From Sabellastarte sp. h YS-2021 (lineage: Eukaryota; Annelida; Polychaeta; Sabellida; Sabellidae), in the NCBI GenBank assembly GCA_964017235.1, contig OZ024938.1, forward strand, positions 5,013,454 to 5,077,453: 64,000 bases of DNA, written 5' to 3'. Within the stretch, counting starts at the first letter, position 1. The number at the start of each line of letters is the position of its first letter. Made by a program: the position numbers and the translations under genes. This document shows, piece after piece, positions 41,521 to 54,896 of the stretch. The notes beneath the pieces are model-generated. The model was not told where the DNA came from. It worked only from the letters and a program-made list of their open reading frames with translations, and did no database searches.

Positions 41521-44500
41521 GCATTAAAGTGTATTTACAAATGCAAGATCTTGTGCTTTAGAAGGCTTACATTCCGAGACTGGTAAACAACAAAGTTCAT
41601 ACATTCAACATGTCATGTCCAAAGGATTGATGATTTAATCTCAAAATAATTATGTGAAGGAATATAACTTTTGCTTTACAGTACCTTTGTTAAACAAGAC
41701 TGTTTAATACATGCTTGTCAGGTACCAATTAACTGTCTTTTATTTCAGTATTTCCACATTATACAGAAAGAGTCCCACAGAAAGTATCTTTAGTCACGCA
41801 ACAATATGGCTTGTGTTCATTGGTTTATATATTTGTTTTGTTGAAGTGTTAACATTACACAGCATGTAATACTTAATTCATTTTTACGACCCTTTGCAAA
41901 ACATGTATTATTATCATTTATAATTTAGGATTGCCAGTATTGCTTCTCATGTTATTTATACCTCAGCCTATTTGTGAGACTATGCAAATGTGTTCGGTTG
42001 AATTGGAATTTCCATAACAGAGGTTTATTTCTATGTAACGTTTGTTGCCACATACATATTTCTTTGTTGTACTGTTAACGAACCTGCAAATGTCAAATGG
42101 CATTTTTGTTATTCCTAGACGTTTTCCAGGACATCTTTGGTGGAAGCACCTAAACCAGTTTTGTTAAGCAATAAGACAATTTATGCAAATGATGGGTTTT
42201 GTTTATTTGCCTAACTGATTACTTCCTGTCTATTTACATGTACACACTACAAAGGACAACTTTACGCCATGTTGGCCACTTGGACATGTAAACAGTGAGT
42301 TGTATGGTTGTGAAAAAATTATTTGTTCTTAGGTACCTGTCATTGATATATGGACCATAACTTTGTGACATGTGGGTGTGCTAAGTCGTGGTAAATGGAT
42401 ATTTGTTGTTGGCTATGTGTTTTTTTTTCTTTTGTCATGTATTAGTACACAGTCTTTGGATAATAAGCATATCACATTGGCTGGACAGTGCCAAGGACTG
42501 TAATTAATTTCTATTGACAGTTACACCTTAATAGAGACAATTAGTAAGTTCACTAATTTCACGTTAGCATTAGATAAAGTGATGTAAATGATCCCTTTGC
42601 TCTTTCATTCGTTCATTAGGATAAGCTGGATTATATAAATGCAACATGCTGCCTGAAGGGGATTGTAATAACAATATGCTACGATTTTTAATAAATTTTA
42701 AACTGTTCCAAGAGCATGTCAATGCCAGTGACACTTTCTGATGTGTGTCTAATAAATGGGCAAAATGCTACAAGTGCTTGTAATGTACATTTCTTAGGTC
42801 ATGACAGAAAAAGGCTTGTAGGTGGTGTTTCATTAAGAAGCAGAATGTTGATCCAAAGTTACTGTATGCAGCAAAAACATTGGATAATTGGGAAATTGGC
42901 AGTAGATCCTCATTGGTAGGAAAGCTTTTCAGGGACTGAAATTAGCCTCAATCTGAAAAGAAAACAAGAGGACATTTCATTGGACATTACAATTATCTTC
43001 TTTTTCCTACTGGCTGGTTGTCATAAGTAGAAGGTTGATTCTTCTCATAGATGATATGTATGACAGATACACATTTGCTCTACAAGTTGCACATGTTTGA
43101 CCTTCAGGCACTTTGTTCAAGGTCATCCAAAGAGTGCCCAAGTATCTCACACAGTGAACTATAAAAGTAGCTATATTTCCCTTATTTTTGGTCTTACAAA
43201 TCTTTAACATGAAAAAAACCTATATAAAATCATGAGTTAGGAATCTTCTGATGTGGTCATATTTGACCTTCGGTTTCTCCTTCAAGGTCAAATGAGGATT
43301 AACTGGCTTTTGTGAATTATCTTTCGAGTGAACTATCTGTTCTCGGATGCATAGATCTAGTTAATTCAACACTTGGCGATCATTTGGTTCTTGACAGATG
43401 CCTCTGAATTTGTACAATTATTGTTTTGTTTTTGTTTTATGACTCATGCCTTGACCATATGATATGGAAAAGATCGAACAAGTAATAGATGCAAATGTTG
43501 CAGAATGTTGATTACAAGCAAGGACATTACTAAATTTAATTTGCATTTTAGAGTTTCATTTTAATGATGTTTGTGATAACTATAAGGTGCTTCGTATGTG
43601 ACATTTAGTTCCTTTGAATAGTGGTATGCCCCATGTGTTAGGATCAAATGTACTCACACATTGAATGCAATTTAGAAATTTGACCTTCCATTGATGTCAA
43701 GTCAGGAGTATTTTTCTTTTAGTGTAGGTATACTACATTCCTTCTTATATAAAGATTTATTTCATTCCTATGTTAAGGAAATAAAGATTGACAATACATT
43801 TATAATGGACAATGTTATTTCATAAAAAATGAAAACGGCACTTTCCAATGTCACACCATATTCTTTCAAAAAGTGGTAATAATGGTTGAACGACATATAT
43901 TTCTTAGCAAACAAAATATCTCTACAAATGAAATTTAAATGAATTACAAATTATAAAAATGATACCAAGGATACACATGCCCTAAAAAACCATACAGGAC
44001 ATTTTCATGAAATAGTCATGTAAACATTTACGGCATATAAAATATACCATTGATTAAAGGTTAACTGTAATTAATATTGAATTCCCTTGGGAATCAAAGC
44101 ACCGAAAAATAACTATGATTTTGCCTGTTAGGATAAACCTGAGCACTCATATAGTCCAGACCTCTGCCAAGGCACATACAACTGACACTTGGTTCCACTT
44201 GAGGCAGTACATCCATGCACAGGACATGCTGTGGGGTAATTGAAATATCTGGGATATGGCTGACCTACAGTATAAGTTGATTTCAGTTGGATCCAGACCT
44301 CTCATCTCTGATTTCACAAGCATGATTCAGACAATTGTTTTTGTGTAATTGGTTGAATTATAAATCACGCAGACCAAATATCACAACAGCAACACCTCAT
44401 GTTCTGGAGTAATGAAATACTGCCCTACTACTGGTTAGCTTACATGAGACGTACAATCATTTCAGTAGTAATGGACTTGTTAGACAAAAGTCCTGCCTGT

Positions 44501-46261
44501 TGCACAAGATATTTCAAAAAGTTTATGTGCATCATCATTAATGCATAACTTTATGGAACACTGAAATATGGCTGACATTACGGAGGCATATATTTCTGAT
44601 TAATACAGACACCAACCATTCTTATTACTATATGCCATTATACTGCGCCATAACTTATAAATATCCACAGAAACAAATGTCATACCTAGGCAATTGTTAA
44701 AAGCATTGGCCATAAAATGATGACATTCACACCTACACCAACTGCACATCTGTACTGTGATGCAAGATGTAGGCACCACAAAAGGACCCACTAACACATT
44801 CTTGAAGATAAACTTCAAATTTGAAGTTGCAGAATTGCGAATATTATAACCTATGCAGACTTGTTACTCAGTGTGCCAAGTATTTGCAAAAAAATTCTCT
44901 ACCTCAGATACGTTCCAAGGACAAGAACAATTTCCTTTCCAGCCATAATCCAAGATGGCATCCGCAATTTCGAAAAGTACAAATTTCTTCAGGCGTCCTA
45001 AATAAGTACTACTTGGGGCCCTGAGGATAACATATTTGACCAAACACCTCCCGATTGAACACATTTCAAGTTAATGGCGACTTACACATTTGCACAATTT
45101 ACACTAGACATGACCCACTGTTACGGGGAGCTTATGGCTACAGGTCCGACATTTTTGCCTGACACACAACAGCTGTAGTAGCTGAAAAAATATTACACCC
45201 AGACATTGATGCTATAAAGGTAAAAAAAAGTTATTCATTCATTCATCTCTCTGTTACACACAGGGTATAGTCAATATTTAGCTACTGAAGTATCTCACAC
45301 AAGCAAGAACCATTTTAAGGTTTGGAGGAAGCAGCTGCACAAGAAATGTACTTGCAGTTATAAGCAATTCATTAAAATTCCTTACTACTACTACTATCCA
45401 TATTGCTGCTGAACTAGATAGATAAAGCAACGCAAAAATTGAGCACATGACGAATTAAGTTAAAAATTTTAAACCCAAACACCCTCCCTTTGGCACAAAA
45501 ACCTCAAAATGAAAATGTTACGTCTTTAGGTATTTACCAAGTTCCCCACAAAAAACTGACACTGTCAGTCATATTAGGGATCAAGCACTCTTCTTTATCC
45601 TTAAAGGACAAGCCTAAAGATTAATTTTATGTGGGCTTCAGAAACCGCTATATTCAATGAAATTATGACTCATAAAAACATTCCATTTTTAGTCGAATCT
45701 TTGATTCGAGTTATGTACTCAGTTGCGGTCGCGATTTTAAAAGGGCCGTTTAAGCCCTTAAATATCAAATTCTTCATAATATTTGTTCACATATCGGTAC
45801 ATTAAGGTCTATACTATACACTCTGCCATTTTGAAGATTTTTAATGCTTTTATTCAGTTATATTTTATAAAGTAAAAAGCTTGTCTAGCACTTCGTCGGG
45901 CTTTCTCCAAGGACCCGTATGTCCTAGAACCTACTGTATTTCTATTGTGATTTTCTACTCGAACGAGTCTTTTTTAACGGTTTCGTCTGCTGGTTTCTAG
46001 ACCTTAAACCCCAATTAATTGATTTGTCTGCAGGGTTTATCACGCAGTCACTGTTAATGTAAGATTGCTGTCTGCCCATCTACGTGTACTCCATTATTTG
46101 TCAAACAAATAAACCGCAAAGAAATTAATGAATGAAGTGACGTCACGGTAGTACTACACATTTGTCATTCAGCCAATCAAAATCGAGGACACCTCTGGCA
46201 GAGACAATGAAAATTCAAACTCCGTAGTTCTACATTCAAACACTAGAAGGCACTTTTGTAT
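41521..46261. other. Long non-coding stretch
   Basis: No gene is supported in these 4.7 kb. Two similar inverted half-site pairs, TGACCTT...AAGGTCA, lie at 43093-43122 and 43264-43290; they look like part of a diverged repeat. A perfect CRE palindrome, TGACGTCA, lies at 46138-46145. Other short frames lack motifs. Confidence 0.45.
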
Positions 46262-47092
46262 GTCCTAGAAGTTTTCACGATGGGGTTTCTAAACGTGAGG
46301 CTACAATGGGGTTTCTAACAACATTTTACAAATATATAATCCAACAATATTTCTGTCTTCTCGCAATATTTAAAACAAATAAAATATCAAATGCTGGTAG
46401 TTGTACACCCACACAGTGATGAAAACGTGAGGCTACAATGGTGTTTCTAACAACATTTTACAAATATATAATCCAGCAATATTTTACTGTCACCGCACCT
46501 CACTCTGTCTTCTCGCAATATATAAAACAAATAAAATATCAAATGCTGGTAGTTGTACACCCACAGAGTGATGAAAACGTGAGGCTACGATGGTGTTTCT
46601 AACAATATTTTACAAATATACGTATAATCCAGCAATATTTTACTGTCACCGCACCTCACTCTGTCTTCTCGCAATATATAAAACAAATAAAATATCAAAT
46701 GCTGGTAGTTGTACACCCACACAGTGATGAAAACCTGAGGCTACAATGGGGTTTCTAACAATATTTTACAAATATATAATCCAGCAATATTTCTGTCTTC
46801 TCGCAATATTTAAAACAAATAAAATATCAAATGGTGGTAGTTGTACACCCACACAGTGATGAAAACGTGCGGCTACAATGGTGTTTCTAACAACATTTTA
46901 CAAATATACGTATAATCCAGCAATATTTTACTGTCACCGCACTTCACTCTGTCTTCTCGCAATATATAAAACAAATAAAATATCAAATGCTGGTAGTTGT
47001 ACACCCACACAGTGATGAAAACGTGAGGCTACGATCAGTACGATGGGGTTTCTAACAATATTTTACTGTCACCGCACCTCACTCTGTTTAGC
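46262..47092. repeat. Satellite with alternating 132- and 152/156-bp units
   Basis: The start word AAACGTGAGG (or a one-base variant) occurs at 46291, 46423, 46575, 46731, 46863 and 47019, giving spacings of 132, 152, 156, 132 and 156 bp. The longer unit carries an extra segment, TTTACTGTCACCGCACCTCA, that the short unit lacks. Units share CAAATGCTGGTAGTTGTAC and GTTTCTAACAAC. Identity is high, so the array is fairly young. It has no coding capacity. Confidence 0.9.
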
Positions 47093-47789
47093 GGGCGATA
47101 ATACCAAGTTTACAGATTTCAACACCCACTGCTGTCCTAAGATTCGACTCCGTGGTTGGCAGAAGGCCAGCCACTTCACCCTAGTTCAATCATGAGACAA
47201 AGACCCGAGTGTACATCTCTAGAAATTTTCATTGGGAGGAGTGCCCTGGACTGTCATTTTTCTTCCAAATGATGCCAAACTGTTATCCTGCAAGATTTTT
47301 TACTGAACATAACTTGGGTGTTGGGTAACTGTATCTACAATACCTGGGTTTGTTAATGGGTAAGCAATAACTTCCTACACACTGCTGCATTGGAGGCATA
47401 CCTATGTTTATGACATGGTAACTAATGGATACTGTCCAATACAAACTGTAACATATGGTTTAATAAAAATGCAATGGAATGTAAAAATAAGTATGAGCAT
47501 TAAAAAAGCAAAATAAAACCCCTACTTAAGAAATCACTTCTGAATTTGCTGTAATTCATAGCAGTACAGAGGAACTCATTTTCAACACACTGCCACAAAC
47601 AAACGCCAAAGGAAAATAGCATATACATTCAAGTTTACTGAAATATTTCCAGTTTACGGAATACATTAAACGTCACCATTATTAACACATTTCTGAATTG
47701 TATTACCATAATTTCTTGCAGAAAGCATGGCCATTGAAGATATCTTTCAACGTCTAGTAACATTACATACAAAACTTGTGATGTAAAAG

Positions 47790-48643
47790 TTAATTTCGAT
47801 CAACTTCACTATGATCATCAAGAGGACATCCATTGGGGTGATCTTCATATTGATTTTCACCCATTCCCAAGTTATGTAGTGCACACCCTGCAATTATCAA
47901 AAATTGACCTGAAAGTCTAATCTAGAGTTCTGGATATCTCTCAATCTGTGGGAGCGACATTTCAATCTTCCAAAAGCATTTTCAATTATCACTCTGCCTC
48001 TGCTTATCTGAATATTGTTAAGTCTTTCTTCGTCAGTAAGATGACCATTGTCACTAAATGGAGTGTAAATGAAATTCTCAAATGCTGCAGATATATAGGC
48101 ACTGTCACCCAACAATTTGAATGCTCCCATTTTATCTTCGAAACTGGCATAAAAGTCAGACAGGCGTAACAACCTGGCATCATGAGCGGCTCCTGGCACT
48201 CAAGTGAAAATGTCAATAAACCTGCCCGTATGATCACATATGCCTTGCAGTAGTACTGAATAATAACCTTTGCGATTCATGTAATTGATGTAGTTTATGT
48301 GATTAGGTATCTGTATTCGCAAGTGGCATCCGTCTATGGCCCCAATGACATTTCGCCTCCTTGTGCTCCTGTAGAACACTGCTGCACTGGCTTGCTTTTC
48401 ACAGTTTGTCGGCCATGTTATGATGTCTCTTGCAATATTAACCACACATTGTGTAACCTGAAAAATAATTGCATGAGCCTTGCCTTGGCAAACATTGAAT
48501 TTATCAGAAAGTTCCCGGAAGAAGTTCTGATTGGCCATGTATGACAAAAACATCAAGGACCTCTTGTCTTTAGACACATCAGTTTGTTCGTTCTTGACTC
48601 CCTGCCAAAGCTTTGTCATGAAATTTTCATACTGTGTTCTCAT
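47790..48643 (-). pseudogene. Second PIF/Harbinger (HARBI1-like) transposase, one stop and one frameshift
   Basis: From the ATG at 48643 one frame encodes FREL-type N-terminal sequence and NVIGAIDGCHLRIQIP (first catalytic Asp). It then meets a TGA at 48200-48202 (DIFT-stop-VPGAAHDAR, probably from a Gly codon) and continues in the same frame with LLGDSAY (second Asp) and GRVIIENAFGRLKCR (Glu). A frameshift after LDFQ leads to GQFLIIAGCALHNLG and a stop at 47790-47792. At about 284 codons it is close to full length for HARBI1-like proteins. It is clearly diverged from the transposase at 39734-41050. I identified no partner ORF or TIRs. Confidence 0.85.
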
Positions 48644-49079
48644 TAATGAGGCTGAAACGGATTGTCATCTTATGGTGAAGCAGCAGCATGCATGCAACTC
48701 CAGAACGAATAGCAGGTTGCCGATAGGCAGAAACAGCAGCAGCCAACCTGAAAATACATTTCAGAAACATTACAAAAAATACATGTAATGTGACTTAATG
48801 GAGATACAGACAAACTCAATGAGTTACAACTCCAGTAGATAGAAACACATAAAGTGTTTTGTGCAGCCTAAGCCAATCACCTAATAATACAGGTATGAAA
48901 CATACATTAGAAATGCACTGAGATTATGAATATAAAGTGCATGATCATCCCTAAGTCTCTCATCTATTTACGTAACTCACCATTGTAGTTTTGTGGAATA
49001 CATTATTCAAGAAATATTTGGCCAAAGTTAAGTGTGACAGTTTCGTGTTCATTTTGACCAAAAACCATATAGCTGTGTG

Positions 49080-49319
49080 CTTGTGTTTAAACAGAATTGA
49101 GAAAAACGTATAAAATGAACCAAGATCATCAAAACCCATATGATACTGGCTTGCACAACATTAAGGTTTCCAAATGTATGACCATTTATAAATGTTTAAC
49201 TTGTGTTTAAACAGAACTGAGAAAAACATATAAAATGAACCAAGGTCAGCCAAACCTATATGATACTGGTTTGCACAGCATTAAGGTTTCTAAATATATG
49301 ACCCTTTATAAATGTTTAA
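49080..49319. repeat. 120-bp tandem duplication
   Basis: Two adjacent units at 49080-49199 and 49200-49319 share CTTGTGTTTAAACAG at the start and TATAAATGTTTAA at the end and are about 90% identical. Non-coding. Confidence 0.85.
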
Positions 49320-49726
49320 CTTAACAGTGGCGATAATTGCTACCCAGCCAGCAAGGCAGTACACAAATGGACACAAACATTAACAAACACAATGGTAAAC
49401 AGCCTTCCTGAGATTGGCATATCTTGGGGCATTGCAAAAAAAACCTGCATAAACTTACAGATGCCATGATAAGATTTCTTTAAATGCATTGTTTATTTAA
49501 TATGTGCACTGTACTTTTCACATTTAAAAATTCATGAAGAATGTTTATCTTCGGGTACAGTTTATATTGGTGTCCACCTGTTTAAAACGTGAGAAGGACC
49601 TTTGAACTGCATGGTGATGTACTGGTCCATGTTAAACAGTGGTGGGTGATATAAGGGGATCTTACACATAGTGCTTTCCACATGCAAGATGAATGTATTA
49701 CTGTAGTAATGAATACTGAGTGTGAG

Positions 49727-49823
49727 GGCGTTTGTTACAGGATATACGCGCGGCAAAAATTCCAATTCAAATGAGGGCATTATTAAGAAATTTTTGCCGG
49801 GCGTATATCCTGTAAGAAACGCC
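49727..49823. repeat. 97-bp near-perfect palindrome (hairpin)
   Basis: The arms are 35 bp, 49727-49761 and 49789-49823, with two mismatches; each contains TTACAGGATATACGC then GGCAAAAATT. The loop is 27 bp. It may be a very short fold-back element. The cross-reading minus frames (49562-49780 and 49767-50120) are side effects of the hairpin and not genes. Confidence 0.85.
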
Positions 49824-51841
49824 CGAGCATGAGGTATTTATTACTATTATAAAGACTGGCCTACCTGGTTGAAAGAAATATCTATTTATGTTTACGAGGT
49901 GATCGCTCTCGTAAAAGCAGACAATTTTACTATCAACATACAATCGAGCAATCGAAACAGCACTTCCATTTCTCAGCAGGCTGTTATTGGAGGTTTTACT
50001 CCGTGCTGATTCTATGCACACAGACAGGTTTTCGTTCACTGCGCATTTCCGGTCTTTATAATTTAACTTCTTCTCCTCCAGTAATGAATAAAACCATCTG
50101 TAAATACTTTGAGGACACAATAAATCAATGCCTCAACTGTCAGAAGCAAATAGGCACATATTACAACAATCTTGTGCTTCATGTTTGTGTACTGAAATGC
50201 CAATGGTAACAACTGAAACTCAAAGAACACTCTCCAGTGGTATTTATAAACTCACGAGTGGTGGTCACGGCCTCACCAACCATTTTCTGAATGTGACATT
50301 ACTGCTGACATCTTCCTCATAGAGACACATGGTGGGGATTGCTTTAACAAAACTTGTTGAATACTTAAACTAACAAGACAATGCCATAAACTTAAAAACT
50401 GAACATAGCTATGATATAATTAGCTTTCTGCATACACACCAGTGATTTGATAGATATATTAATATCATAACATTGATTCTGATATTATTGACTTTGATTC
50501 TGATGTTATCGTGTTTGTGTATCATAGCTTGATTACTGTATTTTTTTTCCTTTATGTTATATATATATCTCAATAATTTATAAATACTATACATATTAAA
50601 TATGAATTTGGAAATAAACTCTATCTATCTATATACAGGCATCATTGCTACTCTATACAGCAAACATGCAGACACACCTGTACTTAGTCCTGTGCACACG
50701 CAGAATGTAACACTAAAATAGTTCCTATTGCCAGTACTTATGATTTTGTAGAATCTGTACTTGCAGTTCCAACAGAATACTGAAAAACTGAGTGCTACAT
50801 TATAAGAACTACCCAAGTAAACAATCGGCAGCACACTTAAATAATGTGAATAATCAGCCATAGTGAATTATTGAATCAAATAAATTCACCCAAAGAGCTA
50901 TGATCACTTTATTGGTCTAATTTTAAGGAGTTTTTGATTTTGAACCTCAAAAACATTTCCAGTATTGTCTCTGATTACTGAAAGCCCTGCGATCAGTTTA
51001 TGCGTCTGTTTTGAAAAATGGCAGACACTAAATGAATGTATATGAATACTTCAACTGTTTGAATTTTGCCATATATGGTACTGATACCTGTGGCCAGTAA
51101 TCAAGTTGTGGGCCTATTTTGCCTAAATCAAGTGTACTGTAGAGCAGAGTCTCACTCATGTATTTAATTGTGGAATATGAATTTTGTTGGTGCATGATTG
51201 AAAATGTACACAGATATTCATGTGCAGTCTATGGAATAAGTGCCAAGCCGCGTTCAAGATTTGGATGTGGTTTCCCCCCTCACAGACACACGCCAATGTT
51301 TTTGGACTGTCATCACTACCTCTGACATGCACAGCCTTATAACTGTGTGTTTATATGTGTGGAGGTACTGCATAAATGTACAGTATTTTACACAGTTCAC
51401 AGAACTCTCACTTTGAATCTCTCACTTTTAGCCCAACCTTACACTTTTACAGATAATATTTGAAGGAATATTTAAAAATAGGTTTAAATTTAAATTTTAG
51501 CTGTGAAGCAATTCTGTGGAGATAATGAGCTAAATGATAAATTTATAAGCATTGCAGTTTTAGCAGTTTGCTGAAATAATAGTAAATGGATAAGCATTTT
51601 GGAGAAAACCTGTGATGAGTTTGAAATTGAGGTCATTATATAATTCCTCATCCCATGCAAGTGGAGGATAAAATTTACAGCTGAGATCATGTTGAAGTGA
51701 TAAACTGAATATATGCAAATCTTTTCAAAAGTATTGGGGTACATGCTATTGTATAAAGGAAACTGCACACTGGAGGTGTGTCATGTGGTGAAGACTGAGG
51801 ATATTTGAGGAAAGTTTGGAAAAAATGCAGAGCAAGTTAAC
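49824..51841. other. Non-coding stretch
   Basis: I see no supported gene. A GGAAATAAACTCTATCTATC stretch at about 50611-50632 resembles the 3' end and tail of a non-LTR retrotransposon, but no coding part is visible. Confidence 0.45.
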
Positions 51842-52508
51842 TGAAAGTACCATTCACATTAGATACGATTTATCACAGAGACATTTATTACCATTAAAAT
51901 TTCAGTACAATTTAGATGTGCCGAAGGGGTATTAATAATCCTTTTCATGTGTATATATCACCTCTCTTGTGCATTAGGCTGACTGCAATCTTAATTCAGT
52001 GATTAATCTCTTTTTGTCTATACCAATATTACAATCATTAATCAAACTGTATTTAGATGTAAATAAAATTAGGAATAAAAGCCATATGGATTTTTAAAAA
52101 ATCTTTTATTTGTGGAATTGAGAGAGGGGTTAAATTAAAAAAAAACTGTATACAGAAGCAACAGCAACAATGCTGCACTATTTATACCTATGTCTCAAGA
52201 CAATGCATTTCGTTTATTATTATTCATGTTTTAGCAATACCACACAGTGTCACTTACATGTGCAAAGGGCTTAATACTTCTACTGTTTTACTGCTCTCTG
52301 ACTCCAATCTGGAGTTCCAAGTGTTGGGAATGGAAAAAAGCCATCAGAGGAATGAAATGAAAGAAGCCCTCAGGAAAAGAACCCCTCAAATGATACCTAT
52401 CTAAAGACACTCTCAACCTATATGCCCATGTTGAAAAAAATGTATTGAAATTATAATGGTACTAAATGTCTCTGTAATAAATCGTATCTAATGTGAATGG
52501 TACTTTCA
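51842..52508. mobile_element. Inverted-repeat (MITE-like) element, 667 bp
   Basis: The left arm from 51842 (TGAAAGTACCATTCACATTA, then GATACGATTTAT) matches the complement of the right arm ending at 52508 over about 70 bp with roughly five mismatches. There is no coding capacity inside. I could not read a target duplication at these exact boundaries, so the superfamily is unknown. Confidence 0.75.
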
Positions 52509-52519
52509 ATTCACGCTCA

Positions 52520-53270
52520 TTTTGTTTTCGAAACCTAGGCCAAATTACTATTAGGTTAACTTTCCTAGCCATATACCTTTTGCACAAATTTGATGAACCT
52601 AGCAGCAATATTTCAAGTTCTAGTGCAGTTAATGTAAAAACCTGACAAACGGATGGACAGACACACAAATGTATGGAAGGTGTTTTACAATCTCTCGATC
52701 ATGGTCTTGGTTTTTCATGGTGTTTCTTTACATTCTGAAGCCATAACACCAATAATAAGGGAGAAATAAGGATGTTTTAGTGTGACAACCCCATTTAACC
52801 TTGGAGCAGGGGTCAAAGGTCCAATGGAACACCTGGAAAAGATCCAAGGCCATGACTTCCTACAAGTTGTTTCACATTCCAAACATCTAGGAGCAACATT
52901 TGGGGAGATATAAGGACTTTTTAATAGGATAACTTTGTTTGCCATTAAATATGTGATATAGCGGCCATTTTGTTTTTGAAGTAGGCTAAAATAAGTATCA
53001 GGCTAGCTTCTCTAGCCATATAGCTTTTGTGCAAATTGGATGAAGCTAACTGGACCATTTCAAAATTTACAGCACCTTTATGATTTTTAAACAATTGGCT
53101 ATGGTGGCCATTTTGTTCTTCAAAATGAGGCTAAAATTTTGCAGAGGCAGGTTTTTATAGCCATAAACATTGCTTGCAAATTTGGTGAAGATATCTTTAT
53201 AAATGAATGAGATATTACCGTTTATGCAAAGACGTGAAAAACGGACGGACGGACGGGCGCCCACATGTAA
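52520..53270. repeat. Diverged repeat family ending near GGACGGACGG
   Basis: Three related blocks at about 52518-52650, 52965-53095 and 53100-53260 share CATTTTGTTTTTGAA, then GGCTAAAAT, then AGCCATATA, then GCAAATTTGGTGAA. The last ends in AAACGGACGGACGGACGG and the first in AAACGGATGGACAGAC. They look like old units of one dispersed or tandem family. Confidence 0.5.
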
Positions 53271-53280
53271 GGAACCCAAA

Positions 53281-54528
53281 GGTGGGACATAATAAGGGAT
53301 TTAGCAATGAGAATGGATGAGGGTTTGGGGGTTAATGAGTATCTGGATTAAGTTTCAGCGTCAGTTTATGAAGTTTTTTTCTGCTTAATTGCAATCAGTT
53401 TTATAAAATTATTAGGAAGTAAACCTACAGTAAGGCTTTTAAGTGGGCTGGGACTTCTTTCCACAAACAAAAAATAGTTGGGTTTCTCCATATGCTTTTA
53501 GATGGCTTCTTGCCACAGATGTCTTTTGATAAGTCTTTCTAGTGGGCTTCTGACCTACTTTAATTTCTCTTAGAGGGCTTTTTTCCAAGATTCCAAGATG
53601 TGTAAAGAAGTTTTACGATACTTCTACTGTAAAAGCAGCAAAATTTATAGTACCAGTTGAGCATGATCTAATTTTTACTTTTTGTCTTCCTGTACATTTT
53701 TTTTCATTTTTCAAAACTAAATATGTATTTCTTTTCAAATGCAAGCACTTGCTGAAGTGAATTTATTTTCTGTGTAAAAATAAGACGTTTGGTTTGCAAA
53801 TACAGGACTGAGTACTGATCCTTGTAGAGTATCCACCCAGCTATTTTATTGTGTGTACAGTGTAAAATCTCTACCATAAATTATGATATTCTTCCCAGTT
53901 ATAAATTAACTATATAACCGACAGAAGAACCAAATTTGTTAATAAAAGCCATTTTAATTTGGCTCCTGAGGTTTATCATCTTAACTCATAAATTAAATTA
54001 GTTATTGCTAACAAATAAAAACAGAGAAATTATAAACTTTTTCTGGAGAAAATGGCACATTTTAAAATGTTACTTTCAAGATTACCACTGCAGCACCCTA
54101 ATTTTAAACAATCCTGACAGGTGTTGATAGATTTATTGCTGGGGATGAAAACTGGATTTAAAGGTTCCCAAAGACACTTATTCCATAGACTGTGTGTGAA
54201 GTCTCATTATTTCTGTGAGTATTACCATTACTTGACGTATATAAATCAAATAATTAAATGGTGGTTATAATGTCCTTTCGTCACATTCAGTCAGCATTTA
54301 CTTGTACACACACTACAGTACAGCATTAGCGGTCACTTTGTTTATAATAATAGATGAATTAATCCATCCCATAATATCTAAAGTTCAATTTACAGCCTTG
54401 AAATTGATAAAGGTTGAGTGAAACACCACGTATGTGCAATTGTCGCTCACATCCCCCAATATCACCCGTGCATAATATGGATATAGTACCACTTTGGGTG
54501 GTGGTACATATAAGATAGCGCACCTGGT
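53281..54528. other. Non-coding stretch
   Basis: No supported gene or repeat. A short run of T-rich GGGCTTCTT-type words near 53450-53590 is the only local pattern. Confidence 0.45.
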
Positions 54529-54793
54529 CAGTCTGAGGGAATGGTCATAGATGGCCATATTTACTTGTATTACGGTAGAGGCAGAAATGTACTTTTGGAT
54601 GGTTTCATATTAAAATCCAAGAACTAGGTTAGGGCTATTGTCAGTGTGAGTAATTCTGCCAAGTGCTGAGTTCAACTCTCATGAATATTCATGAAGTGAC
54701 CAGACCAAGTGGTCAGCTGATGTCTGAAAATTGGCTTTAAATAATGTGGGCTCCATGTGCTCTGTGCATTGGGGGCTAGAGGTGAATGAGCCA

Positions 54794-54799
54794 TATATA
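54794..54799 (+). promoter_or_regulatory. TATA-like box of DIRS C
   Basis: CCATATATAG lies about 100 bp before the gag ATG at 54897, within the proposed 5' terminal region. No other core promoter element was identified. Confidence 0.35.
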
Positions 54800-54896
54800 G
54801 TGTTATATCAAGAATGTAGCAGTTTTCTGTCGAAGTAGTTCTGTTTAGTAATATTAACGAAGACTTTGACAGAGTATACTGTTTTCTTGTTACATT

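Noticed and set aside
43091-43293. Paired nuclear-receptor-like half-sites TGACCTT...AAGGTCA
   Set aside because: They appear twice in similar context and look like a diverged repeat; spacing is not a standard response element.
46138-46145. CRE palindrome TGACGTCA as a promoter element
   Set aside because: A single 8-bp site without a gene or core promoter nearby.
46262-47092. CRISPR-like array
   Set aside because: Unit length, absence of unique spacers and the eukaryotic context make it a satellite.
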